Shown: one piece after another, positions 43,045 through 52,072 of the stretch
Position numbering within the stretch: the first letter of the stretch is position 1
Layout: each line of letters starts with the position of its first letter
Assembly: GCA_023229465.1 (NCBI GenBank)
Contig: JALNZE010000001.1
Span: 310,001 to 374,000, forward strand
DNA: 64,000 nt
Reading direction: 5' to 3'
From: Chitinophagaceae bacterium
GTDB lineage: Bacteria > Bacteroidota > Bacteroidia > Chitinophagales > Chitinophagaceae
Program-made: the position numbers and the translations under genes
Notes under the pieces: generated by a model
What the model saw: the letters and a program-made list of their open reading frames with translations, nothing else
Databases searched by the model: none
Told to the model about the DNA's origin: nothing

Positions 43045-43380
43045 ATGGCAACAGCAAAAACAGAAGCATTTACACAGGCAGAGCAGGACCTGGCAGCCTT
43101 TGCCAAAGCGCTGGCCCACCCTGCACGTATCGCCATACTTAAAATACTGGCAGCACAGAATGAATGTATCTGCGGCAAAATTGTAGATGTTTTACCCCTG
43201 GCCCAATCCACCGTATCGCAACACCTGAAAGAATTAAAAAACGCGGGGTTGATCAACGGAACGGTAGACGGGCCAAAAAGCTGTTACTGCATTAACTGGA
43301 AAGCATTTGAAAAGATCAATGGAAAATTTAGTTTTCTTTTCTCATCGTTGAAAACACAAAACGAAAAAGCCTGTTGTTAG
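43045..43380 (+). CDS. arsR: Arsenite-responsive repressor
   Basis: A 111-residue ArsR/SmtB repressor. Cys41 and Cys43 (ECICGK) lie in the helix where ArsR binds As(III). Further cysteines are Cys80/Cys82 (CYC) and the terminal CC pair (110-111). HTH core is QSTVSQHLKELKNAGL. It autoregulates through the two operators upstream and leads the ars operon. Confidence 0.93.
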   Translation: MATAKTEAFTQAEQDLAAFAKALAHPARIAILKILAAQNECICGKIVDVLPLAQSTVSQHLKELKNAGLINGTVDGPKSCYCINWKAFEKINGKFSFLFSSLKTQNEKACC

Positions 43381-43460
43381 CTATTCGTAAGTCGTAAAAC
43401 GTGAGTCATGAGAAGTGAAGCGTATTCTTTTTTACTTATTAAATTTTAAAAATAAAATAT

Positions 43461-44306
43461 ATGCAAACAGAAAATGAATTGAAAGAACTGGTGAAAGAAA
43501 AGTATGGTGAGATTGCCGGACAGTCGCGTACACAAAATGCATCCTCCTGCTGTGGCTCGGGCGCCTGTAGCGAAGAAGTATATAACCTGATGGCAGATGA
43601 TTATACCCAACTAAAAGGTTATAACCCCGATGCCGATCTTGGATTGGGTTGTGGATTACCTACCGAATTCGCGAAAATAAAAAAAGGCGATACCGTAATT
43701 GACCTGGGCAGCGGCGCCGGCAATGATTGCTTTATCGCCCGCGCGTTAACCGGCGAAACAGGTAAAGTAATTGGTATTGATTTTACAGACAAAATGGTGG
43801 AGAAAGCAAGGAGCAACGCGGAAAAATTAGGATACCACAATGTTGAATTCCGTTTCGGGGATATAGAGAAGATGCCCGTATCGGCAGACGTGGCTGATGT
43901 AGTGGTAAGCAACTGTGTACTAAACCTCGTACCTAATAAATTCAATGTATTGAAAGAAGTGTACCGCGTATTAAAACCCGGCGGTCATTTCAGCATCTCT
44001 GATATTGTACTGGAAGGTGAATTACCCGCGCAACTGAAACAGGCAGCGGAAATGTACGCGGGCTGTGTATCGGGCGCCATCCAAAAACAAGTTTACCTGG
44101 AACTGATTACCTCAACCGGATTTATTAATGTTACTGTTCAAAAAGAAAAAATCATTACCGTGCCGGATGATATTCTGCTGAACTATATCAGCAAAGAAGA
44201 TATCCTATCATTCAAAAACAGCCATATTGGTATTTATAGTGTAACCGTGTATGCGGAAAAACCGGCTGCAAAAGAACCTTGCTGCGCACCAGGTTGCTGC
44301 AACTAA
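43461..44306 (+). CDS. arsM: Arsenite S-adenosylmethionine methyltransferase
   Basis: A 281-residue class I SAM methyltransferase that methylates arsenite. The SAM loop DLGSGAGND is at 81-89. The three conserved arsenic-binding cysteines are Cys64 (GLGCGLP), Cys152 (SNCVLNL) and Cys202 (YAGCVSG). An N-terminal SCCGSGAC cluster (30-36) and a C-terminal CC...CC pair are added thiols. It is the second gene of the operon. Confidence 0.94.
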   Translation: MQTENELKELVKEKYGEIAGQSRTQNASSCCGSGACSEEVYNLMADDYTQLKGYNPDADLGLGCGLPTEFAKIKKGDTVIDLGSGAGNDCFIARALTGETGKVIGIDFTDKMVEKARSNAEKLGYHNVEFRFGDIEKMPVSADVADVVVSNCVLNLVPNKFNVLKEVYRVLKPGGHFSISDIVLEGELPAQLKQAAEMYAGCVSGAIQKQVYLELITSTGFINVTVQKEKIITVPDDILLNYISKEDILSFKNSHIGIYSVTVYAEKPAAKEPCCAPGCCN

Positions 44307-44348
44307 ATTATCAGCCTATGCAAGTACTATTATCTACAATCATTTAAT

Positions 44349-45422
44349 ATGTTGGCAAACAACTGCGCACCCGCCGGTAAGCGAAAAAAATTAAGTTTTC
44401 TCGACCGCTATCTTACCCTATGGATATTTTCAGCCATGCTGTTGGGAGTAGCTATTGGTTATTTTATTCCTTCGTCTGCCACCTTCATCAATTCTTTTTC
44501 AAGCGGCGCCACCAATATTCCGCTGGCAGTGGGCCTCATTTGTATGATGTATCCACCACTGGCAAAAGTTCGCTATGAAAAAATGCACGAAGTATTTAAA
44601 AATACCAAAGTACTGGGCGCCTCAATTTTTCTCAACTGGATTATTGGCCCCGTTTTAATGTTTTTTCTCGCCATCACTTTATTGCAGGAGTATCCTGAAT
44701 ATATGACCGGTCTGATACTGATTGGCCTGGCTCGTTGTATTGCCATGGTGGTTGTTTGGAATGAACTGGCAGAAGGCAATAGAGAATATGCCGCGGGCCT
44801 CGTGGCCCTCAACAGCATCTTTCAGGTATTACTGTATAGTGTTTACGCTTATATTTTTATTACGGTATTACCTCCTTTTTTTGGCATCAAAGGACTTGAA
44901 GTAAACATTACCATCCCCGCTATTGCCAGGAGTGTAGGCATCTACCTCGGTATACCTTTTGCCGCGGGTATCATCAGCCGTTACCTGTTAATCAAACTAA
45001 AAGGAGAAGAATGGTTCCAGCAAAAATTTGTACCGTTCATTTCTCCCGTAACACTAATAGCATTGCTGTTTACCATTGTTATCATGTTTAGTTTAAAAGG
45101 CGAATTAATTGTTCAGATTCCTTCTGATGTTATTCGCATTGCCATACCACTGGTTATTTATTTTGCCATCATGTTTCTTACCAGTTTCTTTATTGGTAAA
45201 TACCTCGGCGCCGATTATTCGAAAAACGCGGCGATCGCTTTTACCGCTACCGGAAATAATTTTGAACTGGCCATTGCGGTAGCCATCGGCGTATTTGGCA
45301 TTAATTCAGGACAAGCTTTTGCAGGCGTAATCGGACCATTGGTAGAAGTACCGGCTTTAATAGCGTTGGTGAATGTAGCTTTCTGGTTAAAGAAAAGATA
45401 TTACCCATTGGAAACACAATAA
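44349..45422 (+). CDS. acr3: Arsenite efflux transporter Acr3
   Basis: A 357-residue membrane protein with ten predicted spans, of the bile/arsenite/riboflavin transporter (BART) superfamily. The family's key Cys130 sits in ARCIAMVVVWN and the second conserved segment is GNNFELAIAVAIGVFG. It exports As(III) across the cytoplasmic membrane. It follows arsM by 42 bp. Confidence 0.95.
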   Translation: MLANNCAPAGKRKKLSFLDRYLTLWIFSAMLLGVAIGYFIPSSATFINSFSSGATNIPLAVGLICMMYPPLAKVRYEKMHEVFKNTKVLGASIFLNWIIGPVLMFFLAITLLQEYPEYMTGLILIGLARCIAMVVVWNELAEGNREYAAGLVALNSIFQVLLYSVYAYIFITVLPPFFGIKGLEVNITIPAIARSVGIYLGIPFAAGIISRYLLIKLKGEEWFQQKFVPFISPVTLIALLFTIVIMFSLKGELIVQIPSDVIRIAIPLVIYFAIMFLTSFFIGKYLGADYSKNAAIAFTATGNNFELAIAVAIGVFGINSGQAFAGVIGPLVEVPALIALVNVAFWLKKRYYPLETQ

Positions 45423-45467
45423 ACTGATTTTGTAAATAAGCAGCTTACCATAAAAATTGCAGACAGT

Positions 45468-45866
45468 ATGCCATCAAAAAAGAAAATCTTATTTGTTTGT
45501 GTAGAAAACAGTAACCGCAGCCAGATGAGCCAGGCTTTTGCACTGATACATGGCGGAGAAAATGTGGAAGCCTATAGTGCAGGCAGTAAACCCAGCGGCA
45601 TCGTAAACCCCAAAGCCATTGCTGCCATGCAAGAACTCGGTTACGATCTTAGTAAACATGATAGTAAATCATTACAGGAAGTAGAAAAATATGCCCCCTT
45701 TGATGTAGTGGTTACGATGGGTTGCGGCGATGCCTGCCCCTGGATGCCTGCCAAAAAATTCATCGACTGGCAAATTCCGGATCCCAAATATATGGAGCCG
45801 GATGCATTTAATAAAGTACGGGATTTTATTAGCGAAAAAGTAAAACAGTTACTGAAGGAGTTATGA
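45468..45866 (+). CDS. arsC: Arsenate reductase, thioredoxin-linked LMW-PTP type
   Basis: A 132-residue enzyme of the low-molecular-weight phosphatase fold. Nucleophile loop CVENSNRS at 11-18 has the CX5R form, and Cys86 and Cys90 (GCGDACP) supply the redox pair, with Asp105 before Pro in IPDPKYM. It reduces arsenate to arsenite for Acr3. The end overlaps the convergent holin-like gene by 6 bp. Confidence 0.93.
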   Translation: MPSKKKILFVCVENSNRSQMSQAFALIHGGENVEAYSAGSKPSGIVNPKAIAAMQELGYDLSKHDSKSLQEVEKYAPFDVVVTMGCGDACPWMPAKKFIDWQIPDPKYMEPDAFNKVRDFISEKVKQLLKEL

Positions 45867-46220
45867 TTTTTTATGCTGGTCCGTGCCGATGATGGCCTCG
45901 ATGATAGAAGAAATAAAGCTCACCACCAGGCTGAAAATTAAAGCGGTAAACCAGCCGGTCACCACAAAACCCGGAACAATCTCAGATGCCCATTTTACTA
46001 TAATAATATTGATAACCAGTAAGAAAAGGCCCAGTGTAATAATGGTAATTGGAATAGTCAGGATAATCAGAATGGGCTTGATAAAACTATTCAGCAATCC
46101 TAAAACCAGCGCTACCAATAAGGCCGTAACTGTACTATCAACCGTTACCCCTTTTAAAACATAGGCTGCGAACAAAACAGCTAATGCTGTTGCAATGGTT
46201 TTGGCAAAGAACTTTCCCAT
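45861..46220 (-). CDS. Phage-holin-4-type small membrane protein
   Basis: A 119-residue membrane protein with three to four spans, of the widespread chromosomal family named after phage holin superfamily IV (YvlD-like). The motif NSFIKPILIILTIPITIITLG is diagnostic, given here as a description of residues 44-64. No other phage genes are near, so it is a resident gene of unknown role, possibly in envelope stress. Confidence 0.88.
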   Translation of the reverse strand: MGKFFAKTIATALAVLFAAYVLKGVTVDSTVTALLVALVLGLLNSFIKPILIILTIPITIITLGLFLLVINIIIVKWASEIVPGFVVTGWFTALIFSLVVSFISSIIEAIIGTDQHKKS

Positions 46221-46299
46221 ACGGTTTTATTTATGCTTCAAGTTACCATTTATTTTTCTTCTGATCCCTTCTTTCAGGATTGGAACATTAAAATTGAAT

Positions 46300-47583
46300 C
46301 TACACCACCACCAATTCATAAAACTCCTCAGGATTGAGGTATTTTTTTGCCAGCGCCTGCAACTCCTCTGCAGTAATGGATTGAACAGTCTGGATACTAT
46401 CATAGAAATACGCATCCGTTAATCCATTGAGTATATAATTTTTCCAACGGGCAATAATCTGGAAGGGGCCGTCCAGATCTCCCAAAAGAGATCCAACCAT
46501 ATAATTACGTACCAGGTCAAGTTCATCATCATCAACCGGTTCATTACAGAGAATGGCCATTTCTTTATATACTTCTTCAATAGTTGCCCCGCACACATCT
46601 CTTCCGGCTTCGGTGCTGATCATCCAGGCGCTGTTATGAATATGGTTTTGCAGGTAGCTGTGAATGCCATAGGTATAGCCTTTGTCTTCACGGATATTAC
46701 TCATCAGCCGGGATCCAAAAAATCCACCAAAAATATTATTCAGCACCTGCGCTTTCTGAAAATCCGGATGATGCCTGTTAAAGAAGGGCCTTGCCATTCT
46801 GATGGCGCCCTGCACACCATCCGCGTCATTGATGATATTGTATTTTTTGGTTTCAGCAGGCTCACAGTTAAACTGTATCTCAGGTAGGGTATGACTATTA
46901 ATAGATAGCTGTCCGAATGAATGATTTAACTGTTGGGCAAGGTCAGCCGGTGGCTTTCCTGCAACAAAAATCAGGCATTTACCCTCAGTATAAAATCGTT
47001 TATAAAATTCCACCAGTTCCTGTCTGTTCAACTGCTCGTAATCAAGGGTTGACGTATATCTGCCATAGGGATGATGAAAACCATACACATATTCATCTAT
47101 CAGCCTGTTGGCAATAAAATCGCATTTCTTAAGATTAACTTCCAGGCGTTGCTTTTGGTTCTGTTTATAAATAGCCAATTCTTCCTCCGGAAAAATACAC
47201 TCGTTTATCAATTCCGCCACAACAGGTAATAACTGCGGCAGGTGTTTGTTTAAACAATGAAGGGTGATGGTGGCCGTTTCATTGTAGCAACTCCTGTTCA
47301 GGTAAGCTCCATAAAATTCAAAATGTTCATTAATAGCAAATGCCTTTCTTTTTTGGGTGCCGTTTTTCAGCAGGAAGTTAGTGGTAGCGGCAACAATATT
47401 TTTATCTTCATACCAATTACCGGCATAAAATACCCACTCAATTAACAGTACATCCTGTGCACCCGCGTCAATACTGTATACAGGTACGCCATTGTCTAAT
47501 ATAAAATGATCATAGGGTTTCAACTGCAGTTTCATATTTACTGCATCAATAATTTCCGGCGCGCTTTTTCTATTGATCATCAT
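46300..47583 (-). CDS. M16 peptidase-like subunit lacking HxxEH
   Basis: A 427-residue M16-fold protein. The position of the zinc motif reads INEHFEFYG and has no HxxEH, so it cannot bind the catalytic zinc. The C-terminal half contains the DKGYTYGIHSYLQ region that shapes the substrate chamber in two-subunit M16B enzymes. It starts 3 bp after its active partner and presumably forms a heterodimer with it. Confidence 0.88.
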   Translation of the reverse strand: MMINRKSAPEIIDAVNMKLQLKPYDHFILDNGVPVYSIDAGAQDVLLIEWVFYAGNWYEDKNIVAATTNFLLKNGTQKRKAFAINEHFEFYGAYLNRSCYNETATITLHCLNKHLPQLLPVVAELINECIFPEEELAIYKQNQKQRLEVNLKKCDFIANRLIDEYVYGFHHPYGRYTSTLDYEQLNRQELVEFYKRFYTEGKCLIFVAGKPPADLAQQLNHSFGQLSINSHTLPEIQFNCEPAETKKYNIINDADGVQGAIRMARPFFNRHHPDFQKAQVLNNIFGGFFGSRLMSNIREDKGYTYGIHSYLQNHIHNSAWMISTEAGRDVCGATIEEVYKEMAILCNEPVDDDELDLVRNYMVGSLLGDLDGPFQIIARWKNYILNGLTDAYFYDSIQTVQSITAEELQALAKKYLNPEEFYELVVV

Positions 47584-47586
47584 GAA

Positions 47587-48822
47587 TTACTTGCTGTGAT
47601 ATAATAAGGTGTTGCTGTTTTCGCTTCTGAAAACTTCTTTACAGGTTTGCTGAAGATCTTCTGCCGTAATTGCCTGGTAACGCTGTAATTCTGTATTCAT
47701 TAACTGTGCATCGCCCAGCAATTCATACATCGCAAGGCTATTGGCCCGGCTCATCACACCCATATCTTCAAAAGCGATAATGCTCTCTGTTTTATTCTTT
47801 ACTTTCTGCAATTCTGTCTCTGTAACCAGAGATGCCTGTATTTTTTCGATCTCTTCCTCTACTGCTTTCGCAGCGGTTTCTAATGAAACCCCTTTCACCA
47901 GCTTGCCTTCTATCGCTACCAGCCCATTATCTGTACTGCCAAAATGGTGACAGTCTATGCCCGAAAACAGTTGTTTTTCTTTAACGAGTGATTGATATAA
48001 ACGGGAAGAACCACCCCCGCCCAGGATTTCAGTAGCCAGGTCCATCACATAATATCCCTTATCCAAACGGGCGCCCATATGCCAGGTTTTGATGAATGCA
48101 TCCAGGGGAACATTGGCATATACTTCTGATTGCCGGGCTGCTGTTTGTTGGGGTTCTTTAGGCAGGTTACGTTCATATTTATCGCCCATGGGAATATTGC
48201 CAAACCATTTATCAGCAAGGCGTTTGATATTTTCGAGCTTTACATTACCCGCTACTACCAGAATGGCATTAAGCGGACGGTAATGTTTAAAGAAAAAATG
48301 TTTTACATCGTCAATATGGGCATTTTCTACATGGCTAAGTTCTTTCCCGATAGTCATCCACCTGTAAGGGTGCCTGGTATACGCCAGTTCGCGCATTTTA
48401 TGCCATACATCCCCATAGGGTTTGTTGATGTAATGCTCTTTAAATTCTTCGATCACTACCTTTTTTTGAACGGTAAGGCTTTTCTCACTAAAAGCGAGGC
48501 CAAGCATTCTGTCGCTTTCCAGCCAAAATGCGGTTTCTATATTTTCCGCGGGAAGCTGGCAATAATAATTGGTGATATCATTAGTGGTATACGCATTATT
48601 TTCACCACCCGCTCTTTGCAATGGCTCGTCATAATCCGGAATATGTACACTGCCTCCAAACATCAGGTGTTCAAACAAATGGGCAAAGCCGGTTTTTTCC
48701 GGGTTTTCGTCTCTTGCCCCCACATCATACATAATATTCAATACTGCCATTGGAGTGGAAGGGTCCTCATGTACCAAAACACGCAAGCCATTATCTAAAA
48801 CAAACCGATCGTACAGAATCAT
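47587..48822 (-). CDS. M16 zinc peptidase, catalytic subunit
   Basis: A 411-residue M16 peptidase. The inverted zinc motif HLFEH is at 48-52 (His48, Glu51, His52), with the downstream Glu in the ENIETAFWLESDRM region as the third ligand. Two M16 halves are complete. No signal peptide is obvious, so the location may be cytoplasmic or periplasmic. The ATG at 48822 was chosen over the TTG-led longer frame. Processing targets are unknown. Confidence 0.9.
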   Translation of the reverse strand: MILYDRFVLDNGLRVLVHEDPSTPMAVLNIMYDVGARDENPEKTGFAHLFEHLMFGGSVHIPDYDEPLQRAGGENNAYTTNDITNYYCQLPAENIETAFWLESDRMLGLAFSEKSLTVQKKVVIEEFKEHYINKPYGDVWHKMRELAYTRHPYRWMTIGKELSHVENAHIDDVKHFFFKHYRPLNAILVVAGNVKLENIKRLADKWFGNIPMGDKYERNLPKEPQQTAARQSEVYANVPLDAFIKTWHMGARLDKGYYVMDLATEILGGGGSSRLYQSLVKEKQLFSGIDCHHFGSTDNGLVAIEGKLVKGVSLETAAKAVEEEIEKIQASLVTETELQKVKNKTESIIAFEDMGVMSRANSLAMYELLGDAQLMNTELQRYQAITAEDLQQTCKEVFRSENSNTLLYHSK

Positions 48823-48893
48823 ATCTAAAGTTAAAAAGAAGGTGCAAAATAGGTCATTGCCCAAAAATAGGCCGGGGAATTTTTAAAAACCGC

Positions 48894-50084
48894 TCATCGA
48901 CGGATATCTTTAACATTCATGGTTAATATATAGGGCTTTTGATCCCTGAATACCACCACCCGTATTTTACCTAAACTATTTTGAAAAAGGTTTCTGTAAG
49001 TCTGAATGTTTTTAGACGCATTGGTTTCTACAGAAAAAATGATGTCGCCGGGCAGAAACCCCGCCAGATCGCCGGGTGAATTGGGTAATATATCAATTAC
49101 CCTTATCTCTCCATCAATCAAATAGATACCCAGCCCGGTATAGGAATAATCAAAAGATTCAATAAAATGAGAATTGGGCTTTAAATGAATACTTTGTTCC
49201 GGATAATTTAATATCACATTAAAGCGGCGTAAAATATCATTCCCTATCAATCCGCCTAATAAAGGATAGGAAGTAACATTGTAATCATCTTCAAAAACAT
49301 GCACGGGTACTTTTCTAAATTTATAGGGTCCTATCCTTACTTCTTTGACAACCGCAATGGTCATTTGCCTTTTTCCGCCCAGCCCTTCCGCTTGTGTAGG
49401 GTAAAATTTTCGGTTCTTTTTAAAAATAACACTGTCATCCACAAAATCCTTTGACAATAAAAAATTCAGTCCGGCACCGGTATCAAAAATAAAACGGCTG
49501 ATTACGGCATGGTCGTCCTGAATAAGCGCTGTTTGCAACGGGAGGGTTGAAAAATTTGGTTTGAGCAAATAACCGCCCCGGGGATATTTTATAATACCCG
49601 GGGAAAATATTTCTAAGAAATGGTGGTCGTAATCCAGTTTTACAATATACCTACGCAAAAAACTATACCCTATTACCCCATCAATCTTTACCCCATATAC
49701 ACTGGTAAGCAGTTCGTAGTCATTAATATGAAAATCGAGATTTGTTATTTTTAATCCGGGAAAGGCAAGTGTATGATCATTGGTAAAATCTACTACTCTG
49801 ATACCACCGATACCCCTGATGGTTCTTTCTGTTTTGATGGTTATGAGTTTTAGGTAACTGGTAGTGGTAGAATCTAATGAAATGCCCCCACTGCCGGTAT
49901 CTAAAACAAAATTCAACGTATCGGGATAATGATCCAGTTGCGCCCTCACAATTACGATACCTCCACTAAATTGGGTAAAAGGAAACCGGGTTAGCAATGT
50001 AGCCTGTGGTGGCACAAATTCTTCCTGTGCCATGGCGCTTAACCAGCAGCAAAATAACACAATCGAAAAAAGGACTCGTTTCAT
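48894..50084 (-). CDS. Retropepsin-like aspartic protease with a PDZ domain
   Basis: A 396-residue exported protein (signal peptide 1-19, SAMA-QEE). Two Asp-Thr-Gly sites are seen, Asp62 in LDTGSGG and Asp201 in FDTGAGL, one in each of two retropepsin-like lobes, so it should work as a monomer. A PDZ domain occupies about 305-390 (ILPNSPGDLAGFLPGDIIF). Related Bacteroidota proteins are common but uncharacterised. Its 5' end is divergent from mqnC. Confidence 0.88.
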   Translation of the reverse strand: MKRVLFSIVLFCCWLSAMAQEEFVPPQATLLTRFPFTQFSGGIVIVRAQLDHYPDTLNFVLDTGSGGISLDSTTTSYLKLITIKTERTIRGIGGIRVVDFTNDHTLAFPGLKITNLDFHINDYELLTSVYGVKIDGVIGYSFLRRYIVKLDYDHHFLEIFSPGIIKYPRGGYLLKPNFSTLPLQTALIQDDHAVISRFIFDTGAGLNFLLSKDFVDDSVIFKKNRKFYPTQAEGLGGKRQMTIAVVKEVRIGPYKFRKVPVHVFEDDYNVTSYPLLGGLIGNDILRRFNVILNYPEQSIHLKPNSHFIESFDYSYTGLGIYLIDGEIRVIDILPNSPGDLAGFLPGDIIFSVETNASKNIQTYRNLFQNSLGKIRVVVFRDQKPYILTMNVKDIRR

Positions 50085-50220
50085 GCAAGTTGAAAATAAG
50101 CTGAAAAAACAGTTCTTACCGGTTTATTATGCTCCCGGATGCATTGGCCTGTATGAACGGTTTTTAAGCATGACAATAAATATCCGGTATTTGTTGCAAC
50201 AGCAATCAACCTTATCCGCT

Positions 50221-50228
50221 TACCTTTG
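50221..50228 (+). promoter_or_regulatory. Candidate -7 element for mqnC
   Basis: TACCTTTG matches TAnnTTTG exactly, 25 bp before the mqnC ATG. A possible TTG (-33) lies 24 bp upstream, a little far. Confidence 0.45.
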
Positions 50229-50253
50229 TTTTCTTATCATTAACCAGCCGCGT

Positions 50254-51378
50254 ATGCAAATAGGGGATCTTTATCAAAAAGCTTTACAGTTTGAATTTTT
50301 AAGCATTGAAGAAGGTATGTTTTTGTTTGAACAGGCCCCATTAACCGAATTGATGAATGTGGCCGATGAAATGCGTAAAAAACAGGTACCCCATGGTAAA
50401 GTTACCTGGCAAATAGACCGCAATGTAAATACTACCAATGTGTGTATTGCCAACTGTAAGTTCTGTAATTTTTACAGGGTTCCGGGTCATGCTGATGCCT
50501 ATATCACTGATATGCCGGTTTACCGAAAAAAAATTGAGGAGACCCTAAAATATGGTGGGGATCAGTTATTATTACAAGGGGGGCATCACCCCGAACTCGG
50601 ACTTGATTTTTATACCAAAACCTTCCGTGCCATCAAGCAGGAATATCCTGCCATAAAACTACACTCACTCGGACCGCCGGAAGTGGCCCATATCAGCAAG
50701 CTCGAAAAGATGAGTCACCACGATGTTTTAAAGGCCCTGCAGGAATCAGGACTAGACTCTTTACCGGGGGCGGGAGCCGAAATACTGGTAGATCGTGTAC
50801 GAAGACTGATATCAAAAGGCAAATGTGGGGCCGATGAATGGCTGGCCATTATGCACGAGGCACATAAACTCAATATCACCACCAGCGCCACGATGATGTT
50901 TGGTCATGTGGAAACGATTGAAGAACGTTTTATACACTTAACCCGAATAAGGGAAGTACAGAGCCGCAAGCCGGCTGGTGCCAGGGGTTTCCTGGCATTT
51001 ATTCCCTGGACTTTCCAGGATGCGGATACCTTACTGGCTCGTATCCGTGGCATACACAACCTGACTACCCCCGATGAATACATACGAATGATTGCCATCA
51101 GCCGGATTATGTTGCCGAATATAAAAAATATTCAGGCAAGCTGGTTAACCGTTGGTAAACAAACGGCACAGATCTGTTTGCATGCCGGCGCGAATGATTT
51201 TGGCAGCATTATGATTGAGGAAAATGTAGTAAGCGCGGCCGGCGCGCCACACCGGTTTACCTATAAAACCATGCAGGACGCCATCAGGGAAGCGGGTTTT
51301 GAGCCGCAACTGAGAAACCAGCAATATGAGTGGAGAACCTTGCCAGAAACGATTCAGGAGCAGGTAATCGATTATTAA
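50254..51378 (+). CDS. mqnC: Cyclic dehypoxanthine futalosine synthase
   Basis: A 374-residue radical SAM enzyme of the futalosine route to menaquinone. The cluster motif CX3CX2C is at Cys64/Cys68/Cys71 (VCIANCKFCNF). Other family markers are QGGHHPELGLDFY, HSLGPPE, GLDSLPGAGAEIL and TTSATMMFGHVET. The frame could extend upstream, but the ATG at 50254 fits the family. Menaquinone would serve the cbb3 oxidase and NrfD cluster. Confidence 0.95.
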   Translation: MQIGDLYQKALQFEFLSIEEGMFLFEQAPLTELMNVADEMRKKQVPHGKVTWQIDRNVNTTNVCIANCKFCNFYRVPGHADAYITDMPVYRKKIEETLKYGGDQLLLQGGHHPELGLDFYTKTFRAIKQEYPAIKLHSLGPPEVAHISKLEKMSHHDVLKALQESGLDSLPGAGAEILVDRVRRLISKGKCGADEWLAIMHEAHKLNITTSATMMFGHVETIEERFIHLTRIREVQSRKPAGARGFLAFIPWTFQDADTLLARIRGIHNLTTPDEYIRMIAISRIMLPNIKNIQASWLTVGKQTAQICLHAGANDFGSIMIEENVVSAAGAPHRFTYKTMQDAIREAGFEPQLRNQQYEWRTLPETIQEQVIDY

Positions 51379-51424
51379 GCCCTGGGAATATCGAATATAG
51401 AAGTAAAAAATAATAAACATATAG

Positions 51425-51458
51425 AAATCCTGCATCAAAGTAATGCGGGATTTTTTTT
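51425..51458 (+). terminator. Rho-independent terminator after mqnC
   Basis: AAATCCTGCAT (51425-51435), loop 7 nt, ATGCGGGATTT (51443-51453, one G-T pair), then a run of eight T. Confidence 0.85.
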
Positions 51459-51468
51459 CCTTAGTATT

Positions 51469-51494
51469 GTAACAAAAGGTGCCTTGAGGCCGTA
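51469..51494 (+). promoter_or_regulatory. Candidate ECF-type promoter for the sigma gene
   Basis: GTAAC (51469-51473) and CGTA (51491-51494) are separated by 17 bp, like the AAC/CGT elements of ECF sigma promoters. It lies 45 bp before the sigma ATG, consistent with autoregulation. Confidence 0.3.
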
Positions 51495-51538
51495 TAACTA
51501 CTTTACAAGCCAAATTAACTGAAGTATTCCTGCTGTTT

Positions 51539-52024
51539 ATGACTGAAAAAGAGTACAACCAATGTGTGGATCAATATGCAGACAATGTGTATCGGTTCAT
51601 CGTGAAAAATCTCCGTCATGAAGAGGATGCCAGGGATATTGTACAAACCGCTTTTGAAAAATTATGGCGCAACAGGGAAGCAGTCGAAAACGAGAAATCA
51701 AAATCTTATCTTTTTACCGTTGCCTATAACCAGATGATAGACCATATTAGAAAGGTGAAACGCATACAGTTAAAAGATGACTTTTCTGAAGACAACAGAA
51801 CCCAGCAACCGGCAAACGCTAACCTGAAGAAAGTGCTGATGGAAGCGCTGAACAGGCTGAATGAAACACAGAAAAGCCTGGTAATGCTAAAAGATTACGA
51901 AGGGTACAGTTATGAAGAGATAGGTGAGATAATGGGACTGAATGAAAGCCAGGTAAAAGTTTACCTGCACCGGGCAAGGCTTACTTTAAGAACGTATTTA
52001 GTAAGCCCTGAAAATCTGGGATAA
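51539..52024 (+). CDS. ECF-type RNA polymerase sigma factor
   Basis: A 161-residue sigma factor with sigma2 (about 10-75, ARDIVQTAFEKLWRNRE) and sigma4 (about 95-155, GYSYEEIGEIMGLNESQVKVYLHRAR). Size fits the Bacteroidota ECF group. It is followed by a membrane anti-sigma candidate and an outer membrane protein. Confidence 0.93.
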   Translation: MTEKEYNQCVDQYADNVYRFIVKNLRHEEDARDIVQTAFEKLWRNREAVENEKSKSYLFTVAYNQMIDHIRKVKRIQLKDDFSEDNRTQQPANANLKKVLMEALNRLNETQKSLVMLKDYEGYSYEEIGEIMGLNESQVKVYLHRARLTLRTYLVSPENLG

Positions 52025-52072
52025 CCAATAATGCAATCATATTAATCATACCAAAAATCAGCGGAATCAACA

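Noticed and set aside
42920..43186. An 88-codon frame overlapping the start of arsR in another frame
   Set aside because: Its Gln/Lys-rich sequence is a frame-shifted reading of arsR and its operators.
45861..46220. Phage holin as evidence of a prophage
   Set aside because: The family is chromosomal and widespread, and no integrase, capsid, tail or lysin gene is near.
48130..48798. A 222-codon plus-strand frame over the M16 peptidase
   Set aside because: It is antisense to a complete catalytic M16 gene and has no recognisable domain.
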